A DNA stretch of 64,000 bases from Streptomyces sp. NBC_01716 (lineage in GTDB: Bacteria > Actinomycetota > Actinomycetes > Streptomycetales > Streptomycetaceae). The translations under genes and the position numbers were made by a program. Positions 15,672 through 25,191 of the stretch are shown here, piece by piece. Position 1 is the stretch's first letter. Each line of letters starts with the position of its first letter. The stretch is from assembly GCF_036248275.1 (NCBI RefSeq), contig NZ_CP109181.1, forward strand, positions 4,030,001 through 4,094,000, in the 5' to 3' direction. The notes beneath the pieces were generated by a model. It had not been told where the DNA came from and ran no database searches. It saw only the letters and a list, made by a program, of their open reading frames with translations.

Positions 15672-17177
15672 ATGTCAAGCGGACACAGCAAGGAGCTGCG
15701 GCGGCTTGCCCTCTCCCTCCTGCAGCCAGGGTTCGTGGGCACGACCGCGCCGGACTGGATACTCCGCGAGATCCGGAACGGCCTCGCGTCCGTGGTGCTC
15801 TTCTCCCGCAACATCGTCTCCACCGAGCAGGTCGCCCGGCTTACCGCTCAACTACGCGCGGAGAACCCCGAGTTGATCATCGCCATCGACGAGGAGTCCG
15901 GCGATGTCACCAGGATCGAGTCCGCGACAGGCTCCACCCGGCCCGGCAACTACGCCCTGGGCGTCGCCGACGACACGGAGCTCACCGCCTCCGTGGCCGC
16001 CGATCTGGGACGCCAACTGCGCGCCGTGGGAGTCAGCCTGGACTACGCGCCGAGCGTCGACGTCAACTCCAACCCCGACAACCCCATCATCGGCGTGCGG
16101 TCGTTCGGGGCCGAACCCGAGGCCGTCTCCCGGCACGCCGGCGCCTGGGTACGGGGCCTCCAGTCGGCCGGTGTCGCGGCCTGCGCCAAGCACTTCCCCG
16201 GGCACGGGGACGTGGCCGTCGACTCCCACCACAGCCTCCCCTGTTACACCGCGTCCCGGGAGCGGATCGCCGTCGAGGCGCTGCCGCCCTTCCGCGCCGC
16301 GCTGGACGCCGGAGTGCGCGCCGTCATGAGCGGTCACCTCCTGGTGCCCGCGTACGACCCGGATCTTCCGGCGACGCTCAGCCGCCGCATTCTCGTCGAT
16401 CTGCTCCGCCACGAGCTGGGCTTCGACGGCCTGATCGTCACCGACGCCATCGAGATGGGCGCGGTCGCCGAACGCTACGGGATTGATGGCGCGGCCGTCC
16501 GGGCCGTGGTCGCCGGTGCGGACGCCATCTGTGTGGGCGGCGAGAACGCCGACGAGGGCACCACCACGCGGCTCGCCGACGCGCTGTGCGACGCCGTCAT
16601 CGGCGGCGAACTGTCCGAGGACCGCCTCGCGGACGCGGTGGACAGGGTGGGTGCGTTCGCCCGCTGGTCCACCGAGCTGCGCCGGGGCGAGCCGGACGCC
16701 ACGGCGGACGAGGCCATCGGGCTGGTCGCCGCCCGCCGGGCGCTCCGGCTGACCGGCTCCGTACGGGACGCGCTGCCGCTGTCCGCCGCGCCGCACGTGG
16801 CGGAACTGGTGCCGGTCACCAACCTGGCCGTCGGCAACGAGACCCCGTGGGGCGTCGCCCTCCCGTTGAGCGAACGGCTCCGCGGGACCACCTCGGTCCG
16901 GGTGCACGGCGACGCCCTGCGTGAGCCGGGCACCGCGGTGGACGCCTGCGGCCTGGAAGCCGCGTCGGGACGCCCCCTGGTCGTCGTCGTCAGGGACTCC
17001 GCCAGGCACCTGTGGATGGGCAAGGCCCTCGCCGAGATCACCGCGGTACGCCCGGACGCGCTCGTGGTCGAGATGGGCCTGCCCGGTCCGGACACCGGAG
17101 CGGCACGCATCTGCACACACGGTGCGTCGGCGGCATCGGGAATCGCCGCGGCGGAACTGCTCACGGGCGCACGCTGA
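15672..17177 (+). CDS. GH3 beta-N-acetylhexosaminidase, NagZ-like
   Basis: 501 aa from the ATG at 15672 (AAAGG upstream); an in-frame ATG 33 bp earlier has no ribosome site. It is a family 3 glycoside hydrolase of the NagZ branch. KHFPGHGDVAVDSHHSLP (173-190) gives the His-Asp general acid/base loop (D184, H186), and VTDAIEMGAV carries the nucleophile Asp (D258). A C-terminal extension (380-501) resembles the GH3 C-terminal domain. There is no signal peptide, so it is probably cytoplasmic and releases GlcNAc from imported chito-oligomers or muropeptides. The dre-like boxes upstream fit DasR control of GlcNAc metabolism. Confidence 0.92.
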   Translation: MSSGHSKELRRLALSLLQPGFVGTTAPDWILREIRNGLASVVLFSRNIVSTEQVARLTAQLRAENPELIIAIDEESGDVTRIESATGSTRPGNYALGVADDTELTASVAADLGRQLRAVGVSLDYAPSVDVNSNPDNPIIGVRSFGAEPEAVSRHAGAWVRGLQSAGVAACAKHFPGHGDVAVDSHHSLPCYTASRERIAVEALPPFRAALDAGVRAVMSGHLLVPAYDPDLPATLSRRILVDLLRHELGFDGLIVTDAIEMGAVAERYGIDGAAVRAVVAGADAICVGGENADEGTTTRLADALCDAVIGGELSEDRLADAVDRVGAFARWSTELRRGEPDATADEAIGLVAARRALRLTGSVRDALPLSAAPHVAELVPVTNLAVGNETPWGVALPLSERLRGTTSVRVHGDALREPGTAVDACGLEAASGRPLVVVVRDSARHLWMGKALAEITAVRPDALVVEMGLPGPDTGAARICTHGASAASGIAAAELLTGAR

Positions 17178-17295
17178 GACGGCCCGCCGGGTGATCGCGA
17201 CGACCACGATCACGGCCGTGGCGAGCACCCCGTAGCCGGGCCGGTAACGAGCCGTCGGCCGTTACGATGACCGTCGAACGTGGCGGGGGGCGGCT

Positions 17296-20200
17296 GTGGA
17301 CTTCGGGGTGTTGGGCCCGCTGACCGTGCGGCGGGCGGGCGTACCGGTGGAACTGGGCACACCGAAAGGGCAGTTGGTCCTGGCTGTCCTGCTGTGCCGG
17401 CCGGGCCGGCCGGTCTCCGGCGATGCGCTGGCGGAGGCGGTCTGGGGCGATGAGCAGCCGAAAAGCGCCGCCAAGAACGTGCAGACGTACGTCCACCGGC
17501 TCCGGCAGCGCCTGGGGGAGCCGGGACGTATCGCCAGGGAGGGCCCCGGCTATCTGCTGCGCGCCGACCGCGACGAACTGGACGCGGCGCGGTTCGAGGA
17601 CCTGGTGGACATGGCCCGAGCGGCGCTCGTGGCCGGTGATCCCCCTCAGTCACGGCGGCTCTATGACGAGGCCCTGGGCCTGTGGCGGGGACCCGCGTTC
17701 GCCGGGCTCGCCGACGTACCGGCCCTGACCTCGGAGGCCGCCCGCCTGGACGAGCTGCGGCTCGGCGTACTCGAAGAGCGGATCGACGTCGACCTCCGGC
17801 TCGGCCGGCACAGCGAGCTGCTCGGCGAGCTGACCGCGCTGACAATGGAGCACCCGTTCCGCGAGCGGATGTGGGCCCAGCTCATGCTCGCGCTGTACCG
17901 CTGCGGCCGGCGGGCGGACGCGCTGCTGGCGTACCTCCAGGTCCGGGACATCCTGGCGGAGGAGACCGGTCTGGAACCGGGGCAGAAGCTGCGGGACCTG
18001 CACCGGACGATTCTCGGCGAGGAACCGACGGACGATCCGGCGGAAGGTCACACGGCGGATCCAACGGCGGATCCGGCCGTCGTGACCGGGAAGCGGGAGC
18101 ACCCGAACGCCAACACCGCCCGGATGCTGCCTCCCACACTCGGCGACTTCAGCGGCCAGCGGGCCGAGTTGGCTGAGATCGAGGCGGCGCTCGGCAAAGA
18201 CCGCGCCGCCGACCGGCCGGCCGCGGTGGTGACGATCTCGGGCCCCGGCGGAATCGGCAAGACCGCGCTCGCGGTCCAGGCCGCGCATCGCCTCAAGTCG
18301 GCTTACCCCGAGGGGCAGTTGTTCGCGACGCTGGCCGGTACGCGTAGCCGGCCGACCGAACCGGCCACCGTACTCGGCCGCTTCCTGCGCGCGCTCGGAG
18401 TGCCCGCCACCGCGGTGCCGGACGATCCGGAGGAACGTACCGATCTCTACCGGAGCCTGCTCGCGGAACGCCGGATCCTGGTGGTGCTCGACGACGCGTC
18501 CGACGAGGAGCGGTTGGCGCCGCTGATGCCGGCCAGCGGTACGTGCGGGGTGATCGTCACCGGCCGCGTACGGCTCGGCGGGCTCGGCGGCGCGCACCGG
18601 GTCCAGCTCCGCGAGATGTCCGAGGCCGACAGCCTGGGCATGCTGCGCGACAGCACCGGCGACCGGCTGGCATCGGCCACATCGGCGGAGCTGTCCGACC
18701 TGGTCCGGCTCTGTGCGCGGCTGCCGCTCGCGCTGCGGATCGTCGGTTCGCTCCTGGTGTCACGACCGCACTGGCGCGTGGCGGACCTCGTGTCGCGGCT
18801 GGCGGACGAACAGCATCGGCTGGACGCGCTCCGCTACCGGGATCTTGAGGTACGGGCCAGTTTCGGGCTGAGTTACGAAGGGCTACGGTCCGGGGCGCGG
18901 CGGCTGTTCCGGCTCCTCGGGCTCCTGGAGGCACCCGACTTCCCGCTCTGGGCGGCAGCCGCCGCGGTCGACACCGAACTGCGCGCGGCCCAGGAACTCC
19001 TCGACGAGCTGGTCGACGTCCATCTGCTCGACGTCACAGGAACGCCCAACGGCCAGGCCCGTTACGGTTTCCACGATCTGATCCGCGCCTACGCGAGGGA
19101 ACGCGCGGAGGTGGAGGACTCGGTGGAGGTCCGGGACGAAGCCGTCGTCCGCGTCCTCAGCGCCCTTCTGGCTCTCACGGACATCGCCGACCGCGACCAC
19201 ATGGGACAGAACATGTTCCAGCGGGACGCCTCCCGTTGGCGGCCGGAGCGGGTGGAGGCGAGTCTGCCCGCGTCGGTGGCTCCGATGGTGTCGCTGGACT
19301 CGGAACGTATCCCGCTGGTGACAGGTGTGCGGCAGGCCGCCGAGCTGGGCAGGGACGAGCTCTGCTGGGAACTGGCCGTGGGCGGGCACGCGCTGTTCGA
19401 GACGGAGCGGTACTTCGACGACTGGCAGGAGTGCTACGAGACGGCGATGCGCCTGGCCACGGCCGCGGGCAACGTGCGGGGCCGGGCCAGACTGCTCATC
19501 TCGATGGCCGGTCTGAGCTACACCCGGCGCCGGTACGGCCCGGCCGAGGAGTCCAACACCGAGGCCATGGGCCTGTTCGAGCGGATGGGGGACCGGCGAG
19601 GTTACCTGGAGGCGCTGAGCAACGCGCCGTTCTTCCTCGTGCCCAACGGACGTCTGACCGAGGCGATCGCGGCGGGCCGCGAGGCCTGGGAACGGCTCAA
19701 CGCCGCCGGGCAGGAGGCCGCGGCACTGCACGCGTACTCACAGGTCGGTCTCGCCCATCTCCAGGCGGGGCGGCCCGGGGTCGCGGCGGAGGTTCTCGCC
19801 GAGATCGTCGCCGGGGCACGTAAGCAGGGAATCCGCACCCTGATCGCGCGGGACACCTACTGGCTCGGCCAGGCGCAGCTCGCGCTCGGCCGGCACGCTG
19901 ACGCGGCGGAGTCGTTCACCGAACTGACGGCGTGCGTACGGGACATCGGGTCGGCGGGCGCGTTCTACACCGCCCACGCCTGGGGCTGTCTCCATCTGGC
20001 CCGGGGTGAGTACGCCGAAGCGCGACGCCGTCTTCTCGAAGGCGTCGAGTTCGCGCGCACGACCCATGACCCCATGTTCGAGGCCCGAGTTCTCGTCGAC
20101 CTCCTCGATCTCCGCCTGTACGACCCGCACGACGGTCGTGACCTGCGAGCCGCGATCGAGCGGGGGGAGCACGCGGTGGAGGTGGCGCGCGGGATCGACT

Positions 20201-20322
20201 ACCCGTATCTGCTCGCGGGTGTCCTGGAGAAGCTGGCGCGACTGCGGTCCGCGGCGGGTGACGAGAGCGCCGCGCGGAAGCTGGCGGACGAGGTGGCGGC
20301 GGTGCGAGCCAGAATCCGCTGA
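17296..20322 (+). CDS. SARP-family regulator with BTAD, NB-ARC and TPR domains (AfsR/DnrI-like)
   Basis: 1008 aa, GTG start at 17296. Residues 1-95 form an OmpR-type winged helix (FGVLGPLTVRRAGVPVELGT; NVQTYVHRLRQRLG). Residues 95-245 are the bacterial transcriptional activation domain (ending LEPGQKLRDLHRTIL). An NB-ARC ATPase follows with Walker A GPGGIGKT (316-323) and ILVVLDDA as Walker B. The C-terminal 350 residues are TPR-like. Large SARPs activate secondary-metabolite or developmental genes. No biosynthetic cluster adjoins directly except the operon at 9860-15196, separated by the GH3 gene; control of that operon is possible but unproven. It is followed by a lipoprotein gene. Confidence 0.93.
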   Translation: MDFGVLGPLTVRRAGVPVELGTPKGQLVLAVLLCRPGRPVSGDALAEAVWGDEQPKSAAKNVQTYVHRLRQRLGEPGRIAREGPGYLLRADRDELDAARFEDLVDMARAALVAGDPPQSRRLYDEALGLWRGPAFAGLADVPALTSEAARLDELRLGVLEERIDVDLRLGRHSELLGELTALTMEHPFRERMWAQLMLALYRCGRRADALLAYLQVRDILAEETGLEPGQKLRDLHRTILGEEPTDDPAEGHTADPTADPAVVTGKREHPNANTARMLPPTLGDFSGQRAELAEIEAALGKDRAADRPAAVVTISGPGGIGKTALAVQAAHRLKSAYPEGQLFATLAGTRSRPTEPATVLGRFLRALGVPATAVPDDPEERTDLYRSLLAERRILVVLDDASDEERLAPLMPASGTCGVIVTGRVRLGGLGGAHRVQLREMSEADSLGMLRDSTGDRLASATSAELSDLVRLCARLPLALRIVGSLLVSRPHWRVADLVSRLADEQHRLDALRYRDLEVRASFGLSYEGLRSGARRLFRLLGLLEAPDFPLWAAAAAVDTELRAAQELLDELVDVHLLDVTGTPNGQARYGFHDLIRAYARERAEVEDSVEVRDEAVVRVLSALLALTDIADRDHMGQNMFQRDASRWRPERVEASLPASVAPMVSLDSERIPLVTGVRQAAELGRDELCWELAVGGHALFETERYFDDWQECYETAMRLATAAGNVRGRARLLISMAGLSYTRRRYGPAEESNTEAMGLFERMGDRRGYLEALSNAPFFLVPNGRLTEAIAAGREAWERLNAAGQEAAALHAYSQVGLAHLQAGRPGVAAEVLAEIVAGARKQGIRTLIARDTYWLGQAQLALGRHADAAESFTELTACVRDIGSAGAFYTAHAWGCLHLARGEYAEARRRLLEGVEFARTTHDPMFEARVLVDLLDLRLYDPHDGRDLRAAIERGEHAVEVARGIDYPYLLAGVLEKLARLRSAAGDESAARKLADEVAAVRARIR

Positions 20323-20530
20323 GCGGTACGGCTCCGAGCGGTACCCGACCCCTCGTATTCCCGGCGTGTGCCCGCCGTATTCCGGTGCGTGTCACTGTGC
20401 GCCTCGGCAACGAAATGCCGTCGGCGGGCCGCTCAAGCAGGTCCACCCGCGCTGCCGGTCATTTCTTGAGGCAATCGAACCTACGAGGCCGCCGTATCGG
20501 CCGGCTCTCGTTATCAGTGAGGTAACAGCA

Positions 20531-21190
20531 GTGCACAAGGGACGTATCGCATTCGCCGCCGCTCTGGTCACCATGGCGCTCGGGCTCTCCGCGTGCAACG
20601 GCGACGACGAGGGGGCGGCGGCACAGGACTCACCGGCGGCGTCGACCTCGGACCCGGCCGCGGACCCGGACCCGGACCCGGCCTCGTCCGAGCCGAGCGA
20701 CGAGGGCGGGGACGCCGGCGGCGACGCTCCGGCCGAGGGCGACACCACCGCGCCGGGAACGGAACTCAAGGTCGGCGACAGGGCTGTTGTGCCGTTCGAG
20801 TACACGAGCGAGAAGAAGGGCACCATCGCCGTGACGGTCACGGCGATCGAGAAGGGCGCCGAGGCGGACATGGCCGCCTTCGGCGAGAAGGCGGCGGGAA
20901 TGACGCCGTACTTCATCAAGATGAAGGTGGAGAACGTCGGGGGCACCGACCTGTCGTACGCGTCGCTGAAGCTGAACGGCGTGCTGGACGGTGGCGGCGG
21001 CACGGGTGTCGTCCTGATCGGCGACATCCCGGGCAAGTGCGACAACGAGACCGCGCCCGCCGAGTTCACCACCAAGGACGCGTCCTACGAGACCTGCTCG
21101 CTCAGCGCCACGAAGGGCACCCCGGTCACGTCCGCGTCCTTCGACGAGGGCGACGCGTACAGCGACAGCCCGGTCACCTGGTCCAACTGA
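20531..21190 (+). CDS. secreted lipoprotein, DUF4352-like
   Basis: 219 aa from GTG at 20531 (GAGG nearby). The signal peptide HKGRIAFAAALVTMALGLSAC ends in a lipobox LSAC, so Cys is lipidated. An acidic/Pro-Ala linker full of Asp-Pro pairs (about 30-70) leads to a beta-rich domain beginning GTELKVGDRAVVPFEYTSEK, with FIKMKVENVGGTDL typical of immunoglobulin-like DUF4352 folds. Two Cys residues (in KCDNE and ETCSLS) may form a disulfide. It is likely attached to the outer face of the membrane. Its role is unknown. Confidence 0.85.
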   Translation: MHKGRIAFAAALVTMALGLSACNGDDEGAAAQDSPAASTSDPAADPDPDPASSEPSDEGGDAGGDAPAEGDTTAPGTELKVGDRAVVPFEYTSEKKGTIAVTVTAIEKGAEADMAAFGEKAAGMTPYFIKMKVENVGGTDLSYASLKLNGVLDGGGGTGVVLIGDIPGKCDNETAPAEFTTKDASYETCSLSATKGTPVTSASFDEGDAYSDSPVTWSN

Positions 21191-21261
21191 CAACCCACGC
21201 AGGCCCGTTGGCCGGCGGCGCCCATGGCGTCACGGCACCATCGAAGCCGGCTCCACGACGA

Positions 21262-21286
21262 ACCCCCGGGCCGGCGGCCCGGGGGT
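21262..21286. terminator. hairpin between convergent lipoprotein gene and SDR pseudogene
   Basis: ACCCCCGGGCC and GGCCCGGGGGT form an 11-bp perfect stem around a GGC loop, 72 bp after the lipoprotein stop and 22 bp before the end of the pseudogene. There is no long T-run, so it is a GC-type, probably bidirectional terminator. Confidence 0.7.
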
Positions 21287-21307
21287 GTCACCCGGATCGG
21301 GCCATGT

Positions 21308-21746
21308 CTACCAGCGCAGTTCGCCCGCCTCGTCCGAGAAGGTTCCTGTCGGGCCGTCCGTGGCGAGAGTCGCCAGGCGCACGATCGTGCCGGCGCTCTC
21401 TTCCGGCGTTCTGCCGCCTTCGAATCCCTCGGTCATGTCGGTGGCGGTGAAGCCGGGCTCGATGGTCGGGTTCGAGGATTTACGCAGCAGCGGAAGCGCC
21501 GCCTCCGTGACGCGGACGACCCCGACCGCGTTGGTGTCGAAGACCTGGAGAGCCGTGGGACCGTCGGCGACGCCGTGTCCCAGGATGCCCGCGTTGTGGA
21601 CCAGAACGTCGAGCCGGCCCTCGGCCGAACCGATCGTCGCCAGCGCGCTGTTCACCGATTCGTCGTCGGTCACATCGAGTTGTACGAATCGCGCGCCAAG
21701 TGCTGCCCCCGGTGACGAGAGCGGTCTTGTCTTCCAGTTGTCCCAC
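21308..21746 (-). pseudogene. short-chain dehydrogenase, internally deleted and frameshifted
   Basis: The frame opens at a GTG (21746) behind GGAGG with GQLEDKTALVTGG, a normal SDR N-terminus. It then jumps out of frame into GARFVQLDVTDDESVNSAL, losing the TGxxxGIG cofactor loop and about 40 codons. It continues with LDVLVHNAGILGHG (the NAG motif). After LPLLRKSSNP it jumps to TIEPGFTATDMTEGFEG, losing the catalytic Ser-Tyr-Lys segment of about 70-80 residues. The C-terminus GPTGTFSDEAGELRW is intact. Two separate deletions leave neither cofactor binding nor catalysis. The divergent TetR gene at 21837 is intact. Confidence 0.85.
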
Positions 21747-21803
21747 GCGTGAACAGCCTCCTTCGACTTCTGTAGCGGTCGCCACCGAATGGCCACGGTA
21801 GCA

Positions 21804-21827
21804 CTTCCGCATCGATCACTACGGAAG
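21804..21827. promoter_or_regulatory. candidate TetR operator between the SDR pseudogene and its regulator
   Basis: CTTCCG (21804-21809) and CGGAAG (21822-21827) form an inverted repeat with a 12-bp spacer, immediately before the tetR-family GTG at 21837. Related GTAG/CTAC steps lie around the arms. The position suits autoregulation and control of the divergent SDR gene. Confidence 0.5.
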
Positions 21828-21836
21828 AGGTAGGCT

Positions 21837-22448
21837 GTGGGGGTGGAGACGAAGAAGAGCGGTCCGATCGGCCGGCCGCGAGGATTCGACGCCGACGAGG
21901 CGCTTGAGCGCGCCATGCTGGTGTTCTGGGAGCACGGCTACGAGGGGGCCAGCCTGGCGGGCCTCACGGACGCGATGGGCATCTCCACCACGAGCATGTA
22001 CGCGGCCTTCGGCAACAAGGAGGAGCTGTTCCGCAAGGCTCTGGAGCGTTACACCGAAGGCCCGAGCGCCTACCTGGCGCGGGCGCTTGAGGAGCCGACC
22101 GCCCTCGGCGTCGCCACCGCGATCCTGGCCGGCACCATTCGCACCACCACTCGCGCGGCCCGGCCCCAGGGGTGCATGGGCGTCCAGGGAGCCCTGGCCG
22201 CCGGCGACGCCGGGCGGGACGTCCGCGACCTTCTCGTCGACTGGCGCAACAACAGCCACTCCACTGTCCGGGAGCGGTTCCAGCGAGCCGTCGACGAGGG
22301 CGACCTGCCACCGGAGACCGATCCGGGGCTGCTGGCCCGCTATGTCACCACCTTGGCGTTCGGCATCGCCGTGCAGGCCGCGAGCGGTGTCTGCCGCGAC
22401 GAACTCCAGGCGATGACCGACGCGGCCCTGCGGAACTGGCCGCTCTGA
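21837..22448 (+). CDS. TetR-family repressor next to a dead SDR gene
   Basis: 203 aa; GTG at 21837 (an in-frame GTG six bases later is an alternative). The N-terminal helix-turn-helix reads ALERAMLVFWEHGYEGASLA followed by GISTTSMYAAFGNKEELFRK, a classic TetR DNA-binding domain (about residues 18-65). The ligand domain includes CMGVQGALAAGDAG and two Cys residues that might sense redox or electrophiles. It is divergent from the SDR pseudogene, its likely former target, and so may now be an orphan or act elsewhere. Confidence 0.92.
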   Translation: MGVETKKSGPIGRPRGFDADEALERAMLVFWEHGYEGASLAGLTDAMGISTTSMYAAFGNKEELFRKALERYTEGPSAYLARALEEPTALGVATAILAGTIRTTTRAARPQGCMGVQGALAAGDAGRDVRDLLVDWRNNSHSTVRERFQRAVDEGDLPPETDPGLLARYVTTLAFGIAVQAASGVCRDELQAMTDAALRNWPL

Positions 22449-22577
22449 CCTTGTCCGGGAACTCTCCCGGAGTTGTCCGCGATCGGTAACGGACGCATCC
22501 CACCGCCCACATGCCTCGTCCTGTCAGTTGGTCGTAAGACCACCGGGGATCAACGGGATCGCGCATAAGGGGCGGAC

Positions 22578-23351
22578 ATGGCACGGCACAGCGGCGGGCG
22601 TGGCTGGTACGGCAAGTTGATCGGGGCGGCGCTCGGAGTGACGATGCTCGCCACCGGTGCCTCGGTGTGGACCACGCACGCCGTAACCCCGGGCGGCTCC
22701 TCGGCGAAGCCGAGCGCGCCGGCCACGCCGGGCGGTGACATCAAGCCGGTCGCGGCGACCATCGCGCACGCCTCGGAGGCGGGGGAGCGCGGGGTCAACA
22801 TCACCATCGACGACGGCCCCGACCCCGTGTGGACCCCCCAAATGCTCGACCTGCTGCGGGAGTACGAGGTGAAAGCCACGTTCTGCATGGTGGGGACGCA
22901 GGCGCAGGCCCACCCCGACCTCGTGAAGAAGGTGGTCGCGGACGGGCACCGGCTGTGCGACCACTCGGTGTCGCACAACACCGCCATGGACAAGGACTCC
23001 CAGACCTACCAGTCGCAGCAGATCCTCGACGCCGAACGAATGATCACCAAGGCGTCCGGGGGCGTACGGCCGATGTACTACCGCGCGCCCGGCGGGGCCT
23101 TCACCCCCTACAGCCGCCAGCTCGCCGCGTCCCGGGGCATGCGCCCGCTGGGCTGGAACGTGGACACCAAGGACTTCGAGCGCCCTGGCACGGCCGCCAT
23201 CGTCGCCACGGTCGAGCGGGAGCTGCCCAACGGACCGACGCTCCTGTTCCACGACGCGGGCGGCGACCGCACCCAGACGGTGGAGGCCCTGCGCCAACTC
23301 CTTCCCCAACTCAAGGAGCAGGGTTACTCGTTCGGCTTCCCGGTGCGCTGA
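22578..23351 (+). CDS. polysaccharide deacetylase (NodB/CE4 family), exported
   Basis: 257 aa; ATG behind AAGGGGCGGAC. An N-terminal hydrophobic segment (LIGAALGVTMLATGASVW, 16-33) is a signal peptide or anchor. The CE4 motifs are complete: NITIDDGPDP (Asp pair), DHSVSHN (H-x3-H metal site), YRAPGGAFTP (catalytic Arg motif), GWNVDTKDF and LLFHDAGGDR. It probably deacetylates cell-wall peptidoglycan or chitin oligomers outside the membrane. Its 3' end overlaps the convergent gene at 23324 by 28 bp. Confidence 0.93.
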   Translation: MARHSGGRGWYGKLIGAALGVTMLATGASVWTTHAVTPGGSSAKPSAPATPGGDIKPVAATIAHASEAGERGVNITIDDGPDPVWTPQMLDLLREYEVKATFCMVGTQAQAHPDLVKKVVADGHRLCDHSVSHNTAMDKDSQTYQSQQILDAERMITKASGGVRPMYYRAPGGAFTPYSRQLAASRGMRPLGWNVDTKDFERPGTAAIVATVERELPNGPTLLFHDAGGDRTQTVEALRQLLPQLKEQGYSFGFPVR

Positions 23352-24028
23352 GCGATGCGCTGAGCGATGCATGGATGGCCGATCCGCCCGATCTCATCGG
23401 CAACGGCCGCGAAGTCGGCCTCCGCGTTCAGCGACGACACGAGTGCGGGAGTCACCGGTCGCGACGCGTACACATGGCGTACCGCTTCCAGGTCCACGGG
23501 AACCTCGTAGTAGTCCTCGGCGAATCGCCGGTACGCCTCGGGAGAACGTTCCACAAGGAGTCGGAAGAGACTGTCCGCCCCGTCCGGGTCTTCGCGGCCC
23601 AGCGGAAAATCAATCGTTCCATGTCTCCAACGGTCGTCCGCGGCCTCGCGCCATATACAGGCCGTCGCGACAGGCACGTTGTCCTCGTCGCTGAACGCCG
23701 GCTCCTCGACCCACGACCGGAAAGCCGTGGGGACCTCGTCCATCACACCCGGCCAGAGTTCACCGTCGTTCACGTACGGGCTCATCGGCGACTCGTGATC
23801 GAAACCGCGCACATAGGCACCGACCGGCGAGAAGACGATGGAGTAGTCGTCACCCGAGCCGTTGCGCATCGAGGCCATCTCCTCGCCCTCGGCCCAGGCG
23901 GAGTCGAAGGAGTAGTACCGGTACTCCCAGTCAGGGCTGAGGATCGTATCGAGCACCGCCAAGGAACGGCACAGGTGCCGCAGGTCGGCGATGGCGGGGA
24001 GTCGGCGCGCGACGTCGTATGCGGTCAT
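23324..24028 (-). CDS. hypothetical protein, acidic, no recognised family
   Basis: 234 aa starting MTAYDVARRLPAIADLRHLC. It is soluble and rich in Trp, Tyr and acidic residues, with SPDWEYRYYSFDSAWAEGEE and YSIVFSPVGAYVRGFDHESP in the first half. It resembles the small SUKH/immunity-like hypothetical proteins common in Streptomyces (SPDWEYRYYSF, GSGDDYSIVF), but I cannot assign it. The C-terminus (VYASRPVTPALVSSLNAEAD) overlaps the 3' end of the deacetylase gene. The stop codon is TAA, rare in this DNA. Confidence 0.75.
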   Translation of the reverse strand: MTAYDVARRLPAIADLRHLCRSLAVLDTILSPDWEYRYYSFDSAWAEGEEMASMRNGSGDDYSIVFSPVGAYVRGFDHESPMSPYVNDGELWPGVMDEVPTAFRSWVEEPAFSDEDNVPVATACIWREAADDRWRHGTIDFPLGREDPDGADSLFRLLVERSPEAYRRFAEDYYEVPVDLEAVRHVYASRPVTPALVSSLNAEADFAAVADEIGRIGHPCIAQRIAQRTGKPNE

Positions 24029-24199
24029 GGGCCTATTCAACCCGCCGCCTCTGACAGCGGGACGGAACCTCGATGGGCGAAGTACGCGCACTGTCACAGG
24101 TTCTCGACCGCGCAACCGGGCACGCCCGTTCCCCTCTCTTGCAGTGCGGCCCGACCGGCCACGTCCATCGACGGCGCACCAGGCGAGGAGACATCCCCC

Positions 24200-25117
24200 A
24201 TGTCCGAGACAGCAACTTCCCTGATCCGGCGTCTTCGTGGCCGGGCCGTGGGATTGGCCGCGGCCGGTACGGCCCTCGTTCTCGCCGTGCCGGTGCCGGC
24301 GACCGCCGTGGTCGGGCAGAGCCGAGCCGCCGCCGAGCCCGTCTCCGTCATGACGTACACCGCCAAGGAACGCCGCGAGGCCCTCGCCTACTGGACCACC
24401 GCCCGGATGAAGGCCGTCGGCAAGTCCGTGGACCTCGGTCCCACCGGGCCCAAGGCCAAGCCGTACCGGGGCGTCGCCCTCAAGACCGTGGGGCGGCTCT
24501 TCTTCGTCAACGCCAACGGCGCCGACACCTGGTGCACGGCCACCGCCGTCAAGAGCGCCAACCGCTCCGCCGTGATGACCGCCGCGCACTGCGTACGCCG
24601 CGGCTCCTCCCCCGGCAACACCAACACCACGATGGTGTTCGCCCCCGGCTACGGCAAGGGCAAGCAGCCGTACGGCGCTTTCGCGGTCCGCACCGCCGCG
24701 AGCCCGCGTGCCTGGGTGAACGACTCCACCGATGACGTCTCCGCGCTGGTCGTCGACGCCGACAAGAAGGGCCGCAAACTCACCGACGTCGTGGGCGGCC
24801 AGGCCATCGCCTTCAACCGCGCCGTCGGCGGCACCGTCTCCGCCCTCGGCTACTCCGCCACCCGCCCGCAGCGCGGCGAGGAACTCCTCCGCTGCGTCGG
24901 CAAGGCGAAGAAGGAGAACGGTATGCAGGCCATTCCCTGCGACATGACCGGCGGCTCCAGCGGCGGCCCGTGGCTGGCCGACTTCGACACCACCACCGGC
25001 AAGGGCGTCCTTGTCTCGGTCAATGGCTCGCTGGACGCGCTGACGCCGACCAAGATGTACGGAGAGGTGCTGGGGGCCACGGCGAAGAAGGTGTACAACC
25101 GGGCCCAGAAGGGCTGA
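24200..25117 (+). CDS. secreted trypsin-like serine protease
   Basis: 305 aa; ATG at 24200 with GAGGAG about ten bases upstream. The signal peptide spans about residues 1-36 (RGRAVGLAAAGTALVLAVPV... ending ATA). The catalytic triad is visible: His in MTAAHCVRRG, Asp in STDDVSALV, Ser in MTGGSSGGPW. Cys pairs around TWCTATA/AAHCV and LLRCV/IPCDM fit the disulfides of S1 peptidases. It is exported and probably degrades extracellular proteins or processes surface proteins. It is monocistronic, ended by the hairpin at 25141. Confidence 0.93.
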   Translation: MSETATSLIRRLRGRAVGLAAAGTALVLAVPVPATAVVGQSRAAAEPVSVMTYTAKERREALAYWTTARMKAVGKSVDLGPTGPKAKPYRGVALKTVGRLFFVNANGADTWCTATAVKSANRSAVMTAAHCVRRGSSPGNTNTTMVFAPGYGKGKQPYGAFAVRTAASPRAWVNDSTDDVSALVVDADKKGRKLTDVVGGQAIAFNRAVGGTVSALGYSATRPQRGEELLRCVGKAKKENGMQAIPCDMTGGSSGGPWLADFDTTTGKGVLVSVNGSLDALTPTKMYGEVLGATAKKVYNRAQKG

Positions 25118-25140
25118 GTCCCGCCATTCGGAAACGAAAA

Positions 25141-25168
25141 CGCTCGGCTGGGAAATCCCAGCCGAGCG
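25141..25168. terminator. strong bidirectional terminator between the protease and the 25192 gene
   Basis: CGCTCGGCTGGG and CCCAGCCGAGCG form a 12-bp perfect stem with an AAAT loop. On the minus strand it is followed by TTTTCGTTT, so it terminates the minus-strand gene ending at 25192. On the plus strand it ends the protease transcript. Confidence 0.9.
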
Positions 25169-25191
25169 CAGACGGAATTTAGGCCGCCGGA

